Below, piece after piece: positions 1-12,319 of a stretch of 64,000 nt of DNA. Each line of letters starts with the position of its first letter. Position 1 is the first letter of the stretch. The position numbers and the translations under genes were made by a program. A model generated the notes under the pieces. The model was given only the letters and a program-made list of their open reading frames with translations, did not search any database and was not told the DNA's origin. The DNA is from Symbiodinium kawagutii (lineage: Eukaryota; Sar; Dinophyceae; Suessiales; Symbiodiniaceae): assembly GCA_009767595.1 (NCBI GenBank), contig VSDK01022113.1:354782-418781 (forward strand). The letters are read 5' to 3'.

Positions 1-162
1 TGTGCTCTCATATGTGTGCTCTCATATGTGTGCTCTCACATGTGTGCTCTCATATGTGTGCTCTCCTATGTGTGCTCTCACATGTGTGCTCTCATATGTG
101 TGCTCTCATATGTGTGCTCTCATATGTGTGCTCTCACATGTGTGCTCCCATTTGTGCTCTCA
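1..162. repeat. 14-bp tandem repeat array
   Basis: Back-to-back copies of a 14-base unit (TGTGCTCTCATATG, varying to CACATG, CTATG and CCCATT) run from the first base of the window, so the array is cut by the window edge. Because 14 is not a multiple of 3, every frame reads a Cys/Leu/Met-rich repeat; this is not taken as coding. Confidence 0.95.
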
Positions 163-1076
163 AATAAATGCTCTGGCTGTGTCCTTTTCCCACTTCCCCC
201 CATCTCACTGTTTGGGGTCTCTTGCCGGGATAATTTTGTGGGCATATTTCATGACCGGGAACACCATTTCATCGACCAGAGCAGAGATTTCAGGCCGCCA
301 CCACCACCACCACCAGCGTCCTTTGGAGGACTCGATCTCACGCTAACGTTCTCTTCACCATCGACACACTTGTGGTTGGACCGGGTTGGATCCCTGATCT
401 CAGGACCCGCATGGAATTCAGCATCAGCGCTCCATCCTCAGATTTCTGTATCGCCCATGAATTCAAGATGGACCGTGAACATGTTGAGGCCAGCGGTGCA
501 GACCAAAGCCAAGCCTCCACATCCTTTGGGAGGCCCTCCCGGAGTTCAGGCCGGGCCTTTGAGCCAAGATCATGGCAGCAGTGTTGTGGGTGCAGCAAGG
601 TTCAATCCAAGTTCGTGGCAGCATTCATGTGAGAAGCAATGTATTGGATAGATTCGGATAGTATCGATGAACATTAAATAAGAGACAAAAGAGAATACTC
701 CATTTGGTTGGTTGTTTAATCCAATGTATTGGTTGTTTTTGTTACTGTACCAATTGGAATATCATATTGATACACATGAAATATCAACAATATTGGCTGG
801 TTGTTTACACTAAAATAACTAATATCAACATACCACTTGGAGTATCACATACTGTTTAACGCTGGGAGTTCCCCAGCGTCTTCTCGCTGCGCGACGTTCG
901 CTACGGCAGGCGGGGAGCATGGCAACTCGAACAGGTGGCGCGCACCTGTGTTGGCAGCTGAAAATGGCAACGTTCCACAGCAAGCATCAACCATCAACGA
1001 CCTATTAAATCAAACATACGCAGCCATCAACTAAGCTACTAGCAAGACTTAATCAATAAGCATCATTCGTGGTTCT
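163..1076. other. No supportable gene
   Basis: Spacer. It contains a short CAC run near 298-316 and open frames on both strands without recognisable protein content or paired splice signals. From about 640 the base composition becomes AT-rich. Confidence 0.5.
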
Positions 1077-1195
1077 GATCAATCAATGAATCAATGAATC
1101 AATGAATCAATGAATCAATGAATCAATGAATCAACGAATCAATGAATCAATGAATCAACGAATCAATTAATCAATGAATCAATCAATCAATGAAT

Positions 1196-1254
<59 letters not shown>

Positions 1255-1275
1255 CCAACCAATCAATTAATCAAC
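1077..1275. repeat. ATCA/AATCAATG simple-sequence tract
   Basis: About 200 bases of AATCAATG octamers that decay rightwards into ATCA tetramers with AATCAACC variants. A second tract of the same kind lies at 48225-48540. The Asn/Gln/Ser-rich open frame through it is a by-product of the repeat. Confidence 0.95.
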
Positions 1276-1798
1276 ATCATGACTAATTGCTATCCTATCT
1301 CCATTGATTTGCTAAGCATGGTAAACATGGCGAGCCCGACCTTCCGATGCTCGGCGCCGTCTTTGTTTTGCCGGGGGGGCAAGCAACAGATTTAGCTTCC
1401 ACAATGGCAGGTGTGCATTTCCATGGAGTTTCAGGGTCTCTCCATTCTTAAACCAATCTTGACCCCATAATGATGGGTAATGAGTACTTAATGATGGTGG
1501 ATGTACTTAATCATGGTCGATGACGGTTATCAGCCACTTGCAACTGCATGCGCCTCTTTGTTTTCAATTTGTTCGTGAGCCTCCCATGACCGCCTTCTTT
1601 CGTTTTCTGGCCTGCAAAAGGCATCGGTTATCAAGCCCCAATCTCAGCATCACAAGAGACTGTTGTCTCTCCCTGTGAGATTTGGAAAAGAGCATGCTTT
1701 CTCACATTGGCAATAAGTCAGGGTTTGATGTTTGTTTGTGGAAAGTCACATTCAGAATGCCGACCCCCATGTCAGCCACAGATGTCTATCGCTGTGAG

Positions 1799-1852
1799 GC
1801 CCCACCGGTTGCCAAGCAAACTCACGAAGTGCAGGAAGCCGCTGGCATGTAA
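1799..1852 (+). pseudogene. Last exon of tandem gene copy 0 (remnant or partial)
   Basis: An AG|G acceptor opens an 18-codon frame that reads APPVAKQTHEVQEAAGM and then TAA. The same exon recurs at 3958-4008 as APVAKQTHEVQEATGM. The two differ by exactly one codon inside the exon and by one substitution, and similarity continues about 55 bases past the stop, as expected for duplicated genes with a shared 3' UTR. The other exons of this copy were not found upstream, so it is either a remnant or has diverged exons. Product unknown. Confidence 0.5.
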
Positions 1853-1905
1853 CTTTGCATCGACCTGCTCTGGAAGCTCACATGGGAATGGACTTGACAT
1901 GAATT

Positions 1906-3008
1906 GATCAGGATGGGTAGTACGAACCTCGAACTATCCACTCCGCTTCGCGTGGGGTATCCGCCCACGCCGAGGGATTCAGTGGCTGTCAAAAAACAGT
2001 TGCATTAAAACCTCGTTTGGAACGATCTAGACCACAATTGAGGCCAGGTTGAGCGCCAATTAGGCCCAAGCCAAGCCCCAATCGGAGCTATGTTGATCCG
2101 CAGATGTGCGAAGTTGCGTCAACAACCTCCCACCACAGTGGAACAAATATCCCCCAGAGCCAGAACATTCTTGCAAACTGACCTTTCACAACTGACAAAA
2201 AACACTGTATTTTCTATGTTGCTTTCACGATTTTCCAGGTTTCAAACCACTAGACACACGAAATCTGACTACATTCACGACATGGCGGCCAAAACCCGCT
2301 TCAAGAAGGTATGCTTATTGAAACAACAACTATAAAACAACACAACTACTGTATGTAATTCAAAACTGCCAAAAATAGCGAGCATCAGTAGACAATGATG
2401 TTCCAAGAGGCTTGAGTTGGAAGCCAAAGATGCGCTAAGTTCTCCCAGCAAACCTCCACGACACTTCAGAAAAATCACCTGGAGCGACAACATGCTTCCT
2501 AAATCGGATTTTACACAATTATCAAAAAATAAGGTATTTGCAACGTTTTTGCAACGATTTTCCCGGTTTTCAGCCACGCCCAGACACACACGTTGGGCCA
2601 GTTTGCGTCCAAAATGGGGAAGGTCAAATTACATCTGCATCAAAGCCCTTTTCGACACCAATGTAGTCTGCAATCGAGACCACATTGGGCACCGAGTTGA
2701 AAAAAGTGTCCCCCCCTCACGAAAGCTCGTATAGCAGAGCCACACGGCGCTATAGAGATAAATAAATGGAACAAATTTGTATTGACCGAATTGCACCCAA
2801 TGACACACCATCACAGCCGAGGCGGTGTGATTTGAGATCAAGACCTTTTGTCACCGCTGGTCGGTATTTGTGGTCGTCATTTGTGGTCTCCAAGTAGCCA
2901 GATGCGAAGCTCAAACATCATCAAACATGAAGCAAAGGGCCAGGGTACCCTGCCACTCATCGGATCGTCCAGTGTGCCGCCCTCAACAGAATTGACGCTT
3001 TTTGCCAG
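1906..3008. other. No supportable gene; spacer of tandem array
   Basis: No exon chain was found. The stretch holds the two degenerate direct repeats listed separately. From about 2830 it starts to match 4095-4230, upstream of the next gene copy, so the duplicated unit includes 5' flanking DNA. Confidence 0.5.
2178..2592. repeat. Two degenerate direct repeats about 85 bp long
   Basis: Segments at about 2178-2262 and 2508-2592 share an ordered series of blocks: CACAA-T-ACAAAAAA, then GTATTT, CGATTTTCC-GGTTT, and a closing AGACACAC. The match is imperfect and the copies lie about 330 bases apart. Confidence 0.55.
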
Positions 3009-4008
3009 GAATGGGACCCTGCAACTGGAAAGATGGTCACCACCACCGTGGAAATTGAGACTGGCGACGCTCCCCAGGCACAATTGGCCAGGCATTCTTG
3101 TGATTTCTTGTGGGTATTCATCCCAGGGACCAGACAAAATCCTGACAACAACGCCCATAGTCAATCTCAATCATTAATCATACAGCATCATGTTTGGATC
3201 ACGATATTGACTGTCCACTTTGTTCCATGCGGGTGATGTGCCTTGCTACTCGATATTTCAATCGAACCCGTATACATTTCAAATCTTTCGATATGTAGAA
3301 GACGATGACCAACCTGTGGTGCATTGGAAGGCAGTGGTGGCTCCTGCCCCGCAGCCCACACCAGCTCCATATCGAATCGTGAAGGCATGGCTACAATGGT
3401 CATCGATGTGCAGCGGGCGTAGTTTTTTCTTGGCCTTCAGGTCCCGCCGCCTCCACCGCCGATGGTTGCACCAGCGATACCAAAGGTCACGGCGCAGAAA
3501 ACGCAAAGGTTAATGCAATGAGGGATGATTTCCTGTGTTATTTTTGCAGTGGACTTGCAAACAAATCCGCATAACATTTCCGGTTTGCACATAGTCTATT
3601 GTAGTGATGTTGAAGGGGCGGAACATGTTGGCTCTCTTTTTGATTTTCCTTCTTTAGGATTCTTTAGGAGTCCTATATATCATAGATGGACGATCACATA
3701 CTGAAGTAACAATGAATGCATCACTCCCTGGATGTTCTTGGTAACATGTCTGCTGAACTGGATACAAGTTGTTTTGGCTGGGGGGGGTGGGCCAAACCCA
3801 AGGGGCACACCCCAAAACCAATGCTTTCCCAGTAAAATGACAATTTTTTGGTGGGGCCCATTGTTCCCCCATCATGGCATGGCACATGCCCAAGGTGCAA
3901 AATCCCCCAGTGACCCACTTGCCAAAGCATCGCAGACTTGGACTCCGCTTCCTGCAGGCACCGGTTGCCAAGCAAACTCACGAAGTGCAGGAAGCCACTG
4001 GCATGTAA
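3009..4008 (+). CDS. Small proline-rich protein, tandem gene copy 1 (four exons)
   Basis: Four exons fit. 3009-3077 follows AG|G and ends at a GC donor; it encodes a 23-residue piece starting EWDPATGKMVTTT. 3331-3384 (AG|G, GC donor) begins AVVAPAPQPTPAP. 3441-3508 (AG|G, GT donor) begins VPPPPPPMVAPAIPK. 3958-4008 reads APVAKQTHEVQEATGM plus TAA. The first three recur in order, with the same boundaries, at 4234-4719, which is the main support. The phase between exons 3 and 4 does not join directly, so an exon may be missing there, and no start codon was identified. The Pro/Ala/Val-rich content suggests a small structural protein; I do not recognise the family. An open minus-strand frame over the same DNA is treated as a shadow. 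Confidence 0.55.
3781..3905. repeat. Interspersed repeat, copy 1
   Basis: This segment resembles 13164-13270. The shared core is CCAATG-TTTCC-AGTAAAAT, then TTTTTGGTGGG, ATTG, CCC, CATCATGGC-TGGCACA and TGCC-AAGG. Both copies sit outside recognised exons, so it is probably a short dispersed element. Confidence 0.55.
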
Positions 4009-4233
4009 CTTTGCATCGACCTGCTCTGGAAGACATGGGAATGGACTTGACATGAATGGATCAGGAAATATGAACCCTGAAATCGTTGAGGTCAGTTCTT
4101 CTGTCACCGCTGGTTGGTATTGGTGGTCGTTTGTGGTCTCCAACCAGCCATTTACATTCGAGCATTTGAGAACCTCACAATCGCAAGAAACAAATGGCCA
4201 GGGTACCCTCCCAGAATTTACTCTTTTTGCCAG

Positions 4234-4719
4234 GAATGGGACCCTGCAACTGGAAAGATGGTCACCACCACCGTGGAAATTGAGACTGGCGACGCTCCCC
4301 AGGCACAAGTGGCTGGGGGCTCTTGCGACGGGACAAAATCTTGACAACAACGCCATACAACGACCATAATCAATCTCAATCATACACCATCATGTTTGGA
4401 TCACGACATTGACTGTCCACTTTGTTCATCTTTGTTCCATGCTGGTGTGCGCCTTGATTCTCCATGTCGTCAATCGCACCCACATTGTACATTTCGATAT
4501 GTCTAAGACGATGACCAACCTGTGGTGCATTGTTTTGGAAGGCAGCTGTGGCTCCTGCCCCGCAGCCCACACCAGCTCCATATCGAATCGTGAAGGCATG
4601 GCTACAATGGTCATCGATGTGCAGCGGGCGTAGTTTTTTCTTGGCCTTCAGGTCCCGCCGCCTCCACCGCCGATGGTTGCACCAGCGATACCAAAGGTCA
4701 CGGCGCAGAGAACACAAAG
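4234..4719 (+). pseudogene. Tandem gene copy 2, truncated at its 3' side
   Basis: Exons equivalent to the first three of the preceding gene lie at 4234-4302, 4542-4595 and 4652-4719, with the same AG|G acceptors and the same GC donors on the first two. The third exon has lost the GT donor of copy 1: its AAAG is followed by TTTCG. No counterpart of the last exon (APVAKQTHEV...) was found downstream, so this copy looks cut off. It could still be expressed if the gene continues in an unrecognised exon. Confidence 0.5.
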
Positions 4720-5682
4720 TTTCGCCACATATTCAAGTCATTCGTTTTGCCTATTATTGTTGGTTAATTTCCGGATTATTGGTTGGCTAATATTGACCCA
4801 TAGCCAAGTCACCAGGATTGGGTCCCTGTTGGAATTCTTTCTTGGTGTCGGCCGTGCCCCACTGGTTTCGAAGCCATTTGATTTTGTGCAGCGCCCCATG
4901 ACCAATTGGACCATGGGCAGAAATAGCATTCATATCCTTTTATACTTTTTCTTCATGCATGAAAGTTCGATTGATGTTATTCAACGTAATTCATCGCTAG
5001 AATTCGTGGTCATGATCGTTACTGGGTTTTATGCGAGATACAGTGATGCAACTATTTGTAGGTAGTTAGGTGACAATATTGATGTAGTTCAAGCAGGAGC
5101 AAGGTATTGTTGATATGTATATATACATATCAATGGTATGGTGCAGTGTTCAACAATGTTCATCTACATAGACTGCGCACGTCCTTCCACCAGGTCGCTC
5201 CTTCTCCAGCGGTGTCCCTGGCAACTACATCGCAGGCCGCTTATTGCTTTGGCCCGGTGCACCAACGCTTCCCTCTGGACCCTCAAATCGAAGTTTTTCA
5301 GAACCCAATTTTTTGGCATCATTCTGGTGATGCCTCCAGTACCAAGAACCCACCCGTCAGACTTTGCTGAAATGGAGCGAGAATAGCGTGCCTGAAATGG
5401 CAACAACGGAGTCGTATCCGAAGCCTTCGCCTTTCCGTATCCTTTCCGTATCCTTACCTTTTGCCTCCGAGAGTTTCTGGACAGTGCGTGCAACGGCATG
5501 GAATGTGCCACTGAAGAGTGTCCTTGAAGCAGCTCAACGGGAGGCAGCGCCTTCCTTTGTCCCACTAGCAGGCAACGTGCCTCAGGCAGTGCAGCTGTTG
5601 TGTGTGTGCCATGATGGTTTGTGAGGGCATGGCATGGCATTGAGAGTTTAACAAGGTTTTCCTTTCTATGACTTTTTGGCAG
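4720..5682. other. No firm gene; possible exon near 5500-5604
   Basis: Mostly AT-rich spacer to 5160. A + frame at about 5497-5604 contains protein-like sequence (SVLEAAQREAAPSFVPLAG) and could be an exon of the gene that follows, but I could not fix its boundaries. Confidence 0.4.
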
Positions 5683-5891
5683 AGTGTGTTTGGCAAGCCC
5701 ATGAGTCGCAGATTGCAGCCGAGGCAGCCAATCTGTGGCACCCAGTTGAGTGTTTGTCCGACCTTTCAATGTTTTGAAGAATCCTGAATCTTGCAGGTGC
5801 TGAGGACTGCTGATGAATATGATCCCTTTGCGCAAGGCCACTGGCAGAAACGCTTCCAACCACCCTGGTTCACTGAAAATTTGCCCAGGCA
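5683..5891 (+). CDS. Two linked exons, probably 5' part of the JmjC gene
   Basis: Exon 5683-5744 contains AHESQIAAEAANLWHP and ends at a GT donor. Exon 5797 onward starts after AG|G with VLRTADEYDPFAQGHWQKRF, continues through QPPWFTENLP and likely ends at a GC donor near 5891. Phase fits across the join, giving LWHPVLRTADEYDPF. No domain is recognised. The position and strand just ahead of the JmjC exons make them likely N-terminal exons of that gene, but the phase to the next sure exon (6528) was not resolved; a candidate exon near 6340-6434 (containing MVIDNIFFTMKLLHG) may lie between. A 251-codon open frame on the opposite strand is not supported by splice signals or protein content. Confidence 0.5.
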
Positions 5892-6527
5892 TGGATGCTC
5901 CACAACGAGAACTTGACATTGTGGACCCCTCCTTGCCATGAATTTGCCACCTTTCATTGGATGTCAGTAATTACTCAAAATGCAGCGATGTGGCATGGCT
6001 GAGCTCTTCTTATATTGAAAATTTGGCTTCTGGTCCCCGGCTCAAAGCTTGTATAGTGTATAGAAGGCTAACAAAGATGTGCCATTTGAACGCCATTTGC
6101 ATAGTAGACCTGACGTTGGACTGCATCATTGTAGCATGATCAAGTCTCAACACTGCAATGACCATGACCACGTGAAGTAAATCATGCTGTGCCATAGCAA
6201 CCAAGATCTCTTGCTCTGACTGTCATCGCTGATCCCTTCCTCCTGGAATGCGCAGCGGTGCCAAAGTTGTGCTGCTTTTGGTGGCTGAGGCATTCGGTAG
6301 CTCAATCCACACATGGCAGCCATGGGAGCACATGAAGCACCTCTGGCAATGGATGCATGGAGATGGTCATAGACAACATTTTCTTCACCATGAAGCTGCT
6401 CCATGGACGAAAGCACATGTGGCTGGGCGAGAAGCACTTGGTGAAGAATTTGAGATGAGAGGCTGGGTACAGCGAATGCAAAAACTCTTTGAGCGGTCAA
6501 AGTTGCAGCGGAATGCAGCGGATGGAG

Positions 6528-9500
6528 GTCTTGACCGAAGTCTTGGTTATAGAAGTTGCCTTATTCAACACGGAATGCTATGCTGATGCCGCCAAGATAC
6601 CTGCTGTTGCCCGTACAGAAATAGATTATGAGAGGCAAATAGCAGGAAATCAATATTATACACTCTGACTATTGCTGATTGCCTGGGAAATCAATAATTT
6701 TGAGGGTACGCCATAGCTATAGACGGCTGCAGGTGAAAGTCGGCATCGAAGGACAGTCCCAAAGGCTGGGTTTTTGTGTTCCGAGAAGAGAGGATTGGTG
6801 GTGAGTCCAGAAATGTAGCGACCAAATAGTAGGTGAGTTCGACTTTGATACAGAAAATAATCGTTCCGGCATGTGGACATTCCCATGACATTCCCATGTT
6901 CACCCTGCCTTGTGCGCGATTCCCACGCAGCATCGCAGAAGTCCTCTCCATTGTGGCAGGTGGACTTCAGCAACTTTTCTCTGGACTTCTTTGAACGTGA
7001 CTTCCATCACAAGCAACCCCTGGTGCTCACCGGCTTGGTAGCACAATGGCCTGCAACGAGGGAATGGACATGGGAGCAGCTGACAGACCCCAAAGGACGA
7101 CTGGCCGGTGCTTAGGAGGGAGCGATTCGGAGCTACCAGGAGTGGCCTAACCAAATGGAAGATGATCCCGAAGATGAACAGAATGCGCTGTGTGTCTTTG
7201 TGTTTCATTCAAACATCTTCTTGTCCCTTGAAAAGTACGCGAACTGGCGAGGAAAGTATGGACGCTTTCAGCTGGACAAGCACTTGACCTTCTATTTCTC
7301 GACACATGCGCAGGCTAGAAGTTGGAACAGCGGCACCAGCACATGCAAGCAAATGTACATGGGTACATCAGATGTCATGGATTGGCAAGCTACTATGTGC
7401 CAATGATTGCGTTAAATCCCATCGAATGCTTTGCGTTGAGTGTATATCCCACTGTTTCTTTCACAGCTGGGCCCAGCACATGCCAGAACGAGAACCTCTT
7501 CTTGGAGAACATCATTTTGCAAGCACCTTTTTCCGAGGATTGTCCACTTCAGTGGGGGCCCTGACTTTAGGAGTCCAGGACCTGGACTCCTTTTTTGCAT
7601 CTGTAGCTTCAGGTCCGTGACCCAACAAGGAGATGGTCCCAAGCAGATTCTTGGAAGACGCTTTGAAGCAACAGAACCCCGGGGAACAAGTCATTTTTAT
7701 ACATATAGTATATATAGTTAGATATGCTGATGATATACTGATATTACTGCGTACAGGTGAAATATCAATTTGTAGTTGCATTTCTTTCCGCTGTCGTCTT
7801 TCTTTGCCCAGGAAACTTCTTGCCCCGCCTCAACAAGGTGCAAGCTGATGATCGATGAAACAAATTGATTGCTGCCACGACATTCCCTTGAAGCACCTGT
7901 TTGAGCTTGGGTTGGTAGTAGTACCTATCCACGGGGCTGCGACATGCTGCGACTTGTTGATTTGCTTGAAAAAATGCAGAACCTTGCACCACCAGCTACA
8001 GTTGGCATGTCCGTTGAAAAGCTCTCGTTGGCTCTACATCTCAGCGAAGTTGCTTTCAGTTTTGCTTTCTATTTCCGGCCCAACAATTTTTTAATCACCT
8101 TCCCAGCAACAAGCCTTCCATCCAACCCACCAGGACCAGCCAACTATGCACCCAACCAACTCGACTTCCCATTGTGCACTGAAGGCCTGGTCAGAGGCGA
8201 AGAAACAGGCCGTGCAGGCGGGATGGGGTCGATGGTTTGAGGTTTAGGCTTTGATGGTAATGAATGCATGGTTACTGTAGTATGGTTATTGTATATCGCG
8301 GAAGCTTTCATGACAGCTGTGCACGTTATGCAGCAGTGCAGCAGCAGTCGAAGTATGGTTATTGTATAATCTGTATATTCCTGCAAAATTGATGATTGTC
8401 ATATGTTGTTGTAAGTATATGGGGATATAGTATTCATCTTGACTCAAGATGCACATTGATTTTCAGTTGTTGCTTTCGAATCTTTGAGTCTAAGGCAATG
8501 GAGGGTCCCCAGGGGCAACTGACGCCACCAGGAAGGACTTCTGGAAGGCGACTTCGCTGAGTCAGTTCAAGGCTTTGTCATAGCTGGTCCTGCTGGAGCT
8601 GGTGGCATGCTCCATATTGATCCAGGCGGGGTATCTGCGCATGCCAGACTGTTGTTAGGCAGAAAGATGATGGTTGGTGATGGTCGGTGCACATTTCTTG
8701 CGACATATCATGACTTAATCTTTAGTACGTGCTGTAGATGACATGTTTGAAAGGATGGGTATTTCTGCAGATGATAGAATAGCAATGAATTTCAAGACAC
8801 ATCAGTGGGGCTTTCCACTGTCAAAAGCCATGTTGCGTGGCTCGGCCATTATGCTGAGGAGAAAAAGAAGTTCATTTACTTACACAAGTAGAGGCACTGA
8901 AAGTTTTTTGAAGTTTGAGTATGAATAGACGGAGCGAGTTGAGACAAGCAGCAATCGATTCGGAAACAACAACTATAGATTGCTAATTTGTTTATGATTT
9001 TGGAGACTGAGATAAACGGTACTATAACGCACTACGCACAGGAAACTAGAGACTTTTCCTCTTGACCCATCCGCACAGAGTAGGAAAGCATGGCTCTGGC
9101 AGAGCTCTTCGGTTTGGGACAGCGGCACACCCATGCCGTAGTGCAAGCGCGTTCGCCACACTGGCAATTGGTTCCAAATAATTTAGCGATTGGGATGATC
9201 GTCTAAGCAGCGGTCTAAAAATCACATTTACATGTTTGGTACTGGAAATGATTCATGACACAATTGAATTTTCAAAGCCCAGAATTATTGAAATAAAAAG
9301 AAGCAACAATTGTGAACAATGCTCATTTGTTCACTGCATTAGGATCTTCTGACCACCGATTTCAAAGAGATCTCTCAACCCTATCCAATCTTTCCACACA
9401 GCAAATCTGGGATGTTTGGTGAATTTGTCTGGGTTTTTCTTGGCAATCTATGCACAGCACTCCTTGCCAAACGGCCAGATTCGACCTCGTACTGGAATGC

Positions 9501-11750
9501 ATTGGTTCATGGCCGGAAGCGATGGATGTTTTTGACCCAAGAGGACTGTGGCCTGTCCAACAGCAGTTCGGTGTCAGCAACTGCGGCTAGTAACTGCTAG
9601 TAGTCTTGGGCAAATTTGTGTGTGGAGTCCCATCAAGTCAGTGAAGATGTGAGTTTTTTCTTTCAGTCTGGGTGTTCAAAGACGCGCAGAAAAGATGTTA
9701 GGGGATTCCAGTCAGGTGTGACTTGCATTTCAGTAGTGCATCAGGAGCTTACCTCCCTGGCAAACATCGTGATTTCAAAAGGTTTGACACAGGACCGGGT
9801 GATTTGATGTTGTTTTAGCTTGCAGATTTCCATGGTAAAAGGTGAAAGTTGCACGGAATACTCTGCAAATTGGGCACTTGATTACAATATATCTATAGTT
9901 TCTATGTGTAGACAGTAGACATACTATTCTCTGAATTTATGCAGATGTACCAGAGCATACAACCCACAGCAATCGCTTCTACTCGCGCTGCATCAGCCCG
10001 GCTTGGGGGGGAAAACAACGAAGTGATTTGGCTTGTTGCTGCTGGGTCGGCGGCTGTTGGTTCCCTCGACTCAGGAGGTGGCCAATCTAACACACGCCGC
10101 CAGTGCCCAAGCGACGCCCCGAAGCGTCAAGAAGCTTCGAGCTCAGATCATGGGGCGCGGCTACCGTGGGATGAGACCAGACATGTTTTTTCGTTGGCTG
10201 TGTCGATGCCCTGGAGTTTGCAAAGATATGTCATGTGTGGCCAGATATGGTCGCTGTCCAGATCATTCTTGCCATTTCCCTACCATCTCAAGATAGGGGG
10301 TACTCAGGCAACCCCCAAACATATACTTGTTCAGTAAGAAATGATCATAAGCGATCCTTTTTTGAAGCATTCAATGGCATGACCCACAGCGGTGCTCGTC
10401 CGTTTGCAGGTTGTTACAGAAGCTGCCTGCCATTCTTTGGTTTGGCAAACTTCTGCCGCTCTTAGAGGAGGCAGGACACCATCATTTTGCTGAGTTTGAG
10501 TAGTAAGCACTATTGAAGACGTAAGTGCCAACTTTAGCCATCCTGAAGCACCCATGATTTATGATGTGATTTACCATCCGAGTTGCTATCAACAGTTACC
10601 ATCCATTGCCATCCTGGTTGGCAGCTGCTATCAACTATTACTCCATCCGAAATGTGTCGGCACGCGAGGCCAATGTGGACTTTTCCCGCCAAGAGGTCGT
10701 CGTGAAGGTCATCGCGCCTATTGGGATGGTGGTTCCAATTGGAAAGGGAGTTGTTGATAGGTGATGTACCACCTGGACCTGGAATGACCTATGTTAATGA
10801 TCGATATACACTTGATATGCTGACTAATAGTTGGTATAGATGGTACCGGTATAGATGCATTACCTGGACCCAACAAACACCTGGTATGTTGAAGTCCGAC
10901 TGTACCAGAATCTATAACAGGTATCAGCATGACAAGTTGGGGGCTGATGGTATGTTGGATGCTATGTGTGTAACCCAAGACATCCAGGAAGGGAATTGTC
11001 TATCAAACCGTCTATCAAACACATGAGCTCCTAGAGACTTGGCATTCCTCGGGCTGGGGGTTGTGGGTTGATTTGCCAGACTTTTGGAGAATGAATCATC
11101 ATGGGGGGTCCATAGAGAGTCTTCCTTCCCACAACAATGATTAGCTTCCCAGAGTTTCCCTACTAACCATGACCATCGCCTTTCTTTGGGGGGGCAGCTT
11201 CACCATTGACCTGCCATCTTTCAGCTGCGCCGAGGGTGGGGAGTTGGTTTATGGACCTCCAGATGTGTGGCACATTGCTTTGGCCCTGGAGGATGCTGGG
11301 ACCAAACAAGCCACAAATGTGCCCTGTTTTCCCGGTGAAGGCTGCCTGTTGAGATACCCAGTAGTACAGAATACAGATGAATATATACAGAGTTCTGCCA
11401 GATTTTTGTTGAGATCCGTTGGCATTTTGCTTGTTTTTCATCATGGCGCCCCATGGTTCGTTCAGGACTCGATTTGCTGCAGTGAACAGATGATCGACGA
11501 AGGGAACCTTCTCCGCTTTGTACAGGCGAGGATGGGACACATCGGGACCCCTCGACGCCGTGCCATGACCTTCGCCTAGGATGAAGGGCAGAGCTATGAA
11601 CCATCCTTCGCCTACTTGGGGTGTCAGGCCAGGATCCTTCAACCCTTGGAATCCCTTGGATTCACAGATCAGCACCGCAACCCTTGGAAGGCTGGCAAGA
11701 AGCACTGGCCAGAGCTCATGGACCGGGGATTTCTTGCAAATGTATACTGA
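6528..11750 (+). CDS. JmjC-domain Fe(II)/2-oxoglutarate oxygenase, with in-frame TAG
   Basis: Exons that join in phase: 6528-6629, 6960-7199, 7477-7537, 8536-8625, 9479-9543, 10075-10154, 10410-10502, 11225-11291, 11466-11525, 11628-11750 (stop TGA). Donors are a mix of GT, GC and GA; most acceptors are AG|G. The order of motifs follows JMJD6-like proteins: the HKQPLVLTGLVAQWPA segment, GP-GAGGMLHIDP with the iron ligands His and Asp, SYWNALVHGRKRWMF, an LWF strand, then GGELVYGPPDVWHIALALE with the third iron ligand His. Known relatives hydroxylate lysines or demethylate proteins; the substrate here cannot be told. A TAG at 7113-7115 interrupts the frame inside exon 2 while conserved sequence continues on both sides (see findings). 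The 5' end is incomplete. Confidence 0.8.
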
Positions 11751-12319
11751 GGTCTTATATAATAGATTGTACAAATATGCGATTTGCTTAATTGTGTAGA
11801 TAATTACATGCACGTACTCACATACAGTCACATATACACACTTGCATGCATAAATAAATACATCAAGACACGCATGTTTGATTTTTTGTATACATGGAAC
11901 TTCCCGAAGGTATCCTCTTCTGATTTCTTTTGGAAAATTGCATATATCATATTACATTCTATATAGTGCAGTGATTGCAACGTCAAATAATGGACACCAG
12001 TGTATACTGAGACTCTAAGAAGATAGCTGACTTCAAAGTTGGGATGATACATCAGGAGCCCTTGGCATCCTTCTGTGAACAAGCTGAGAAAGATTTGAGG
12101 AGGCACTGATTGCCTGATGAAGTGTATACTCGAGCACCATGTCAGCTTTTTGAGGGAAGCTCGCCTTCAACACCCTGCGAAGAAAGGTGCGGAACTTGAA
12201 CGAACTAACCCATGCACATGTCACGTAAAGAAGAGCTGAAGATCCCTGTTCGGTGCGAATTCTTAGGGCGTTGCATCAGCTGTCCTCGCAACCATTTTTT
12301 TAATCGTGTTTCAGTAACA
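11751..12319. other. No supportable gene
   Basis: 3' flank of the JmjC gene: AT-rich with short TATA/CATA runs, and no convincing exon on either strand. Confidence 0.5.

Noticed and set aside
1..346. Cys/Leu/Val-rich open frames at the left end
   Set aside because: They are translations of a 14-bp tandem repeat; the period is not a multiple of three, so all frames look alike.
5164..5919. 251-codon open frame on the minus strand
   Set aside because: No recognisable protein content. It runs opposite to all genes of the block and overlaps + exons that join in phase (LWHP to VLRTADEYDPF).
10662..10741. Possible + exon (NVDFSRQEVVVKVIAPIGMV)
   Set aside because: It looks protein-like, but the flanking JmjC exons 10410-10502 and 11225-11291 join in phase without it and match the family.
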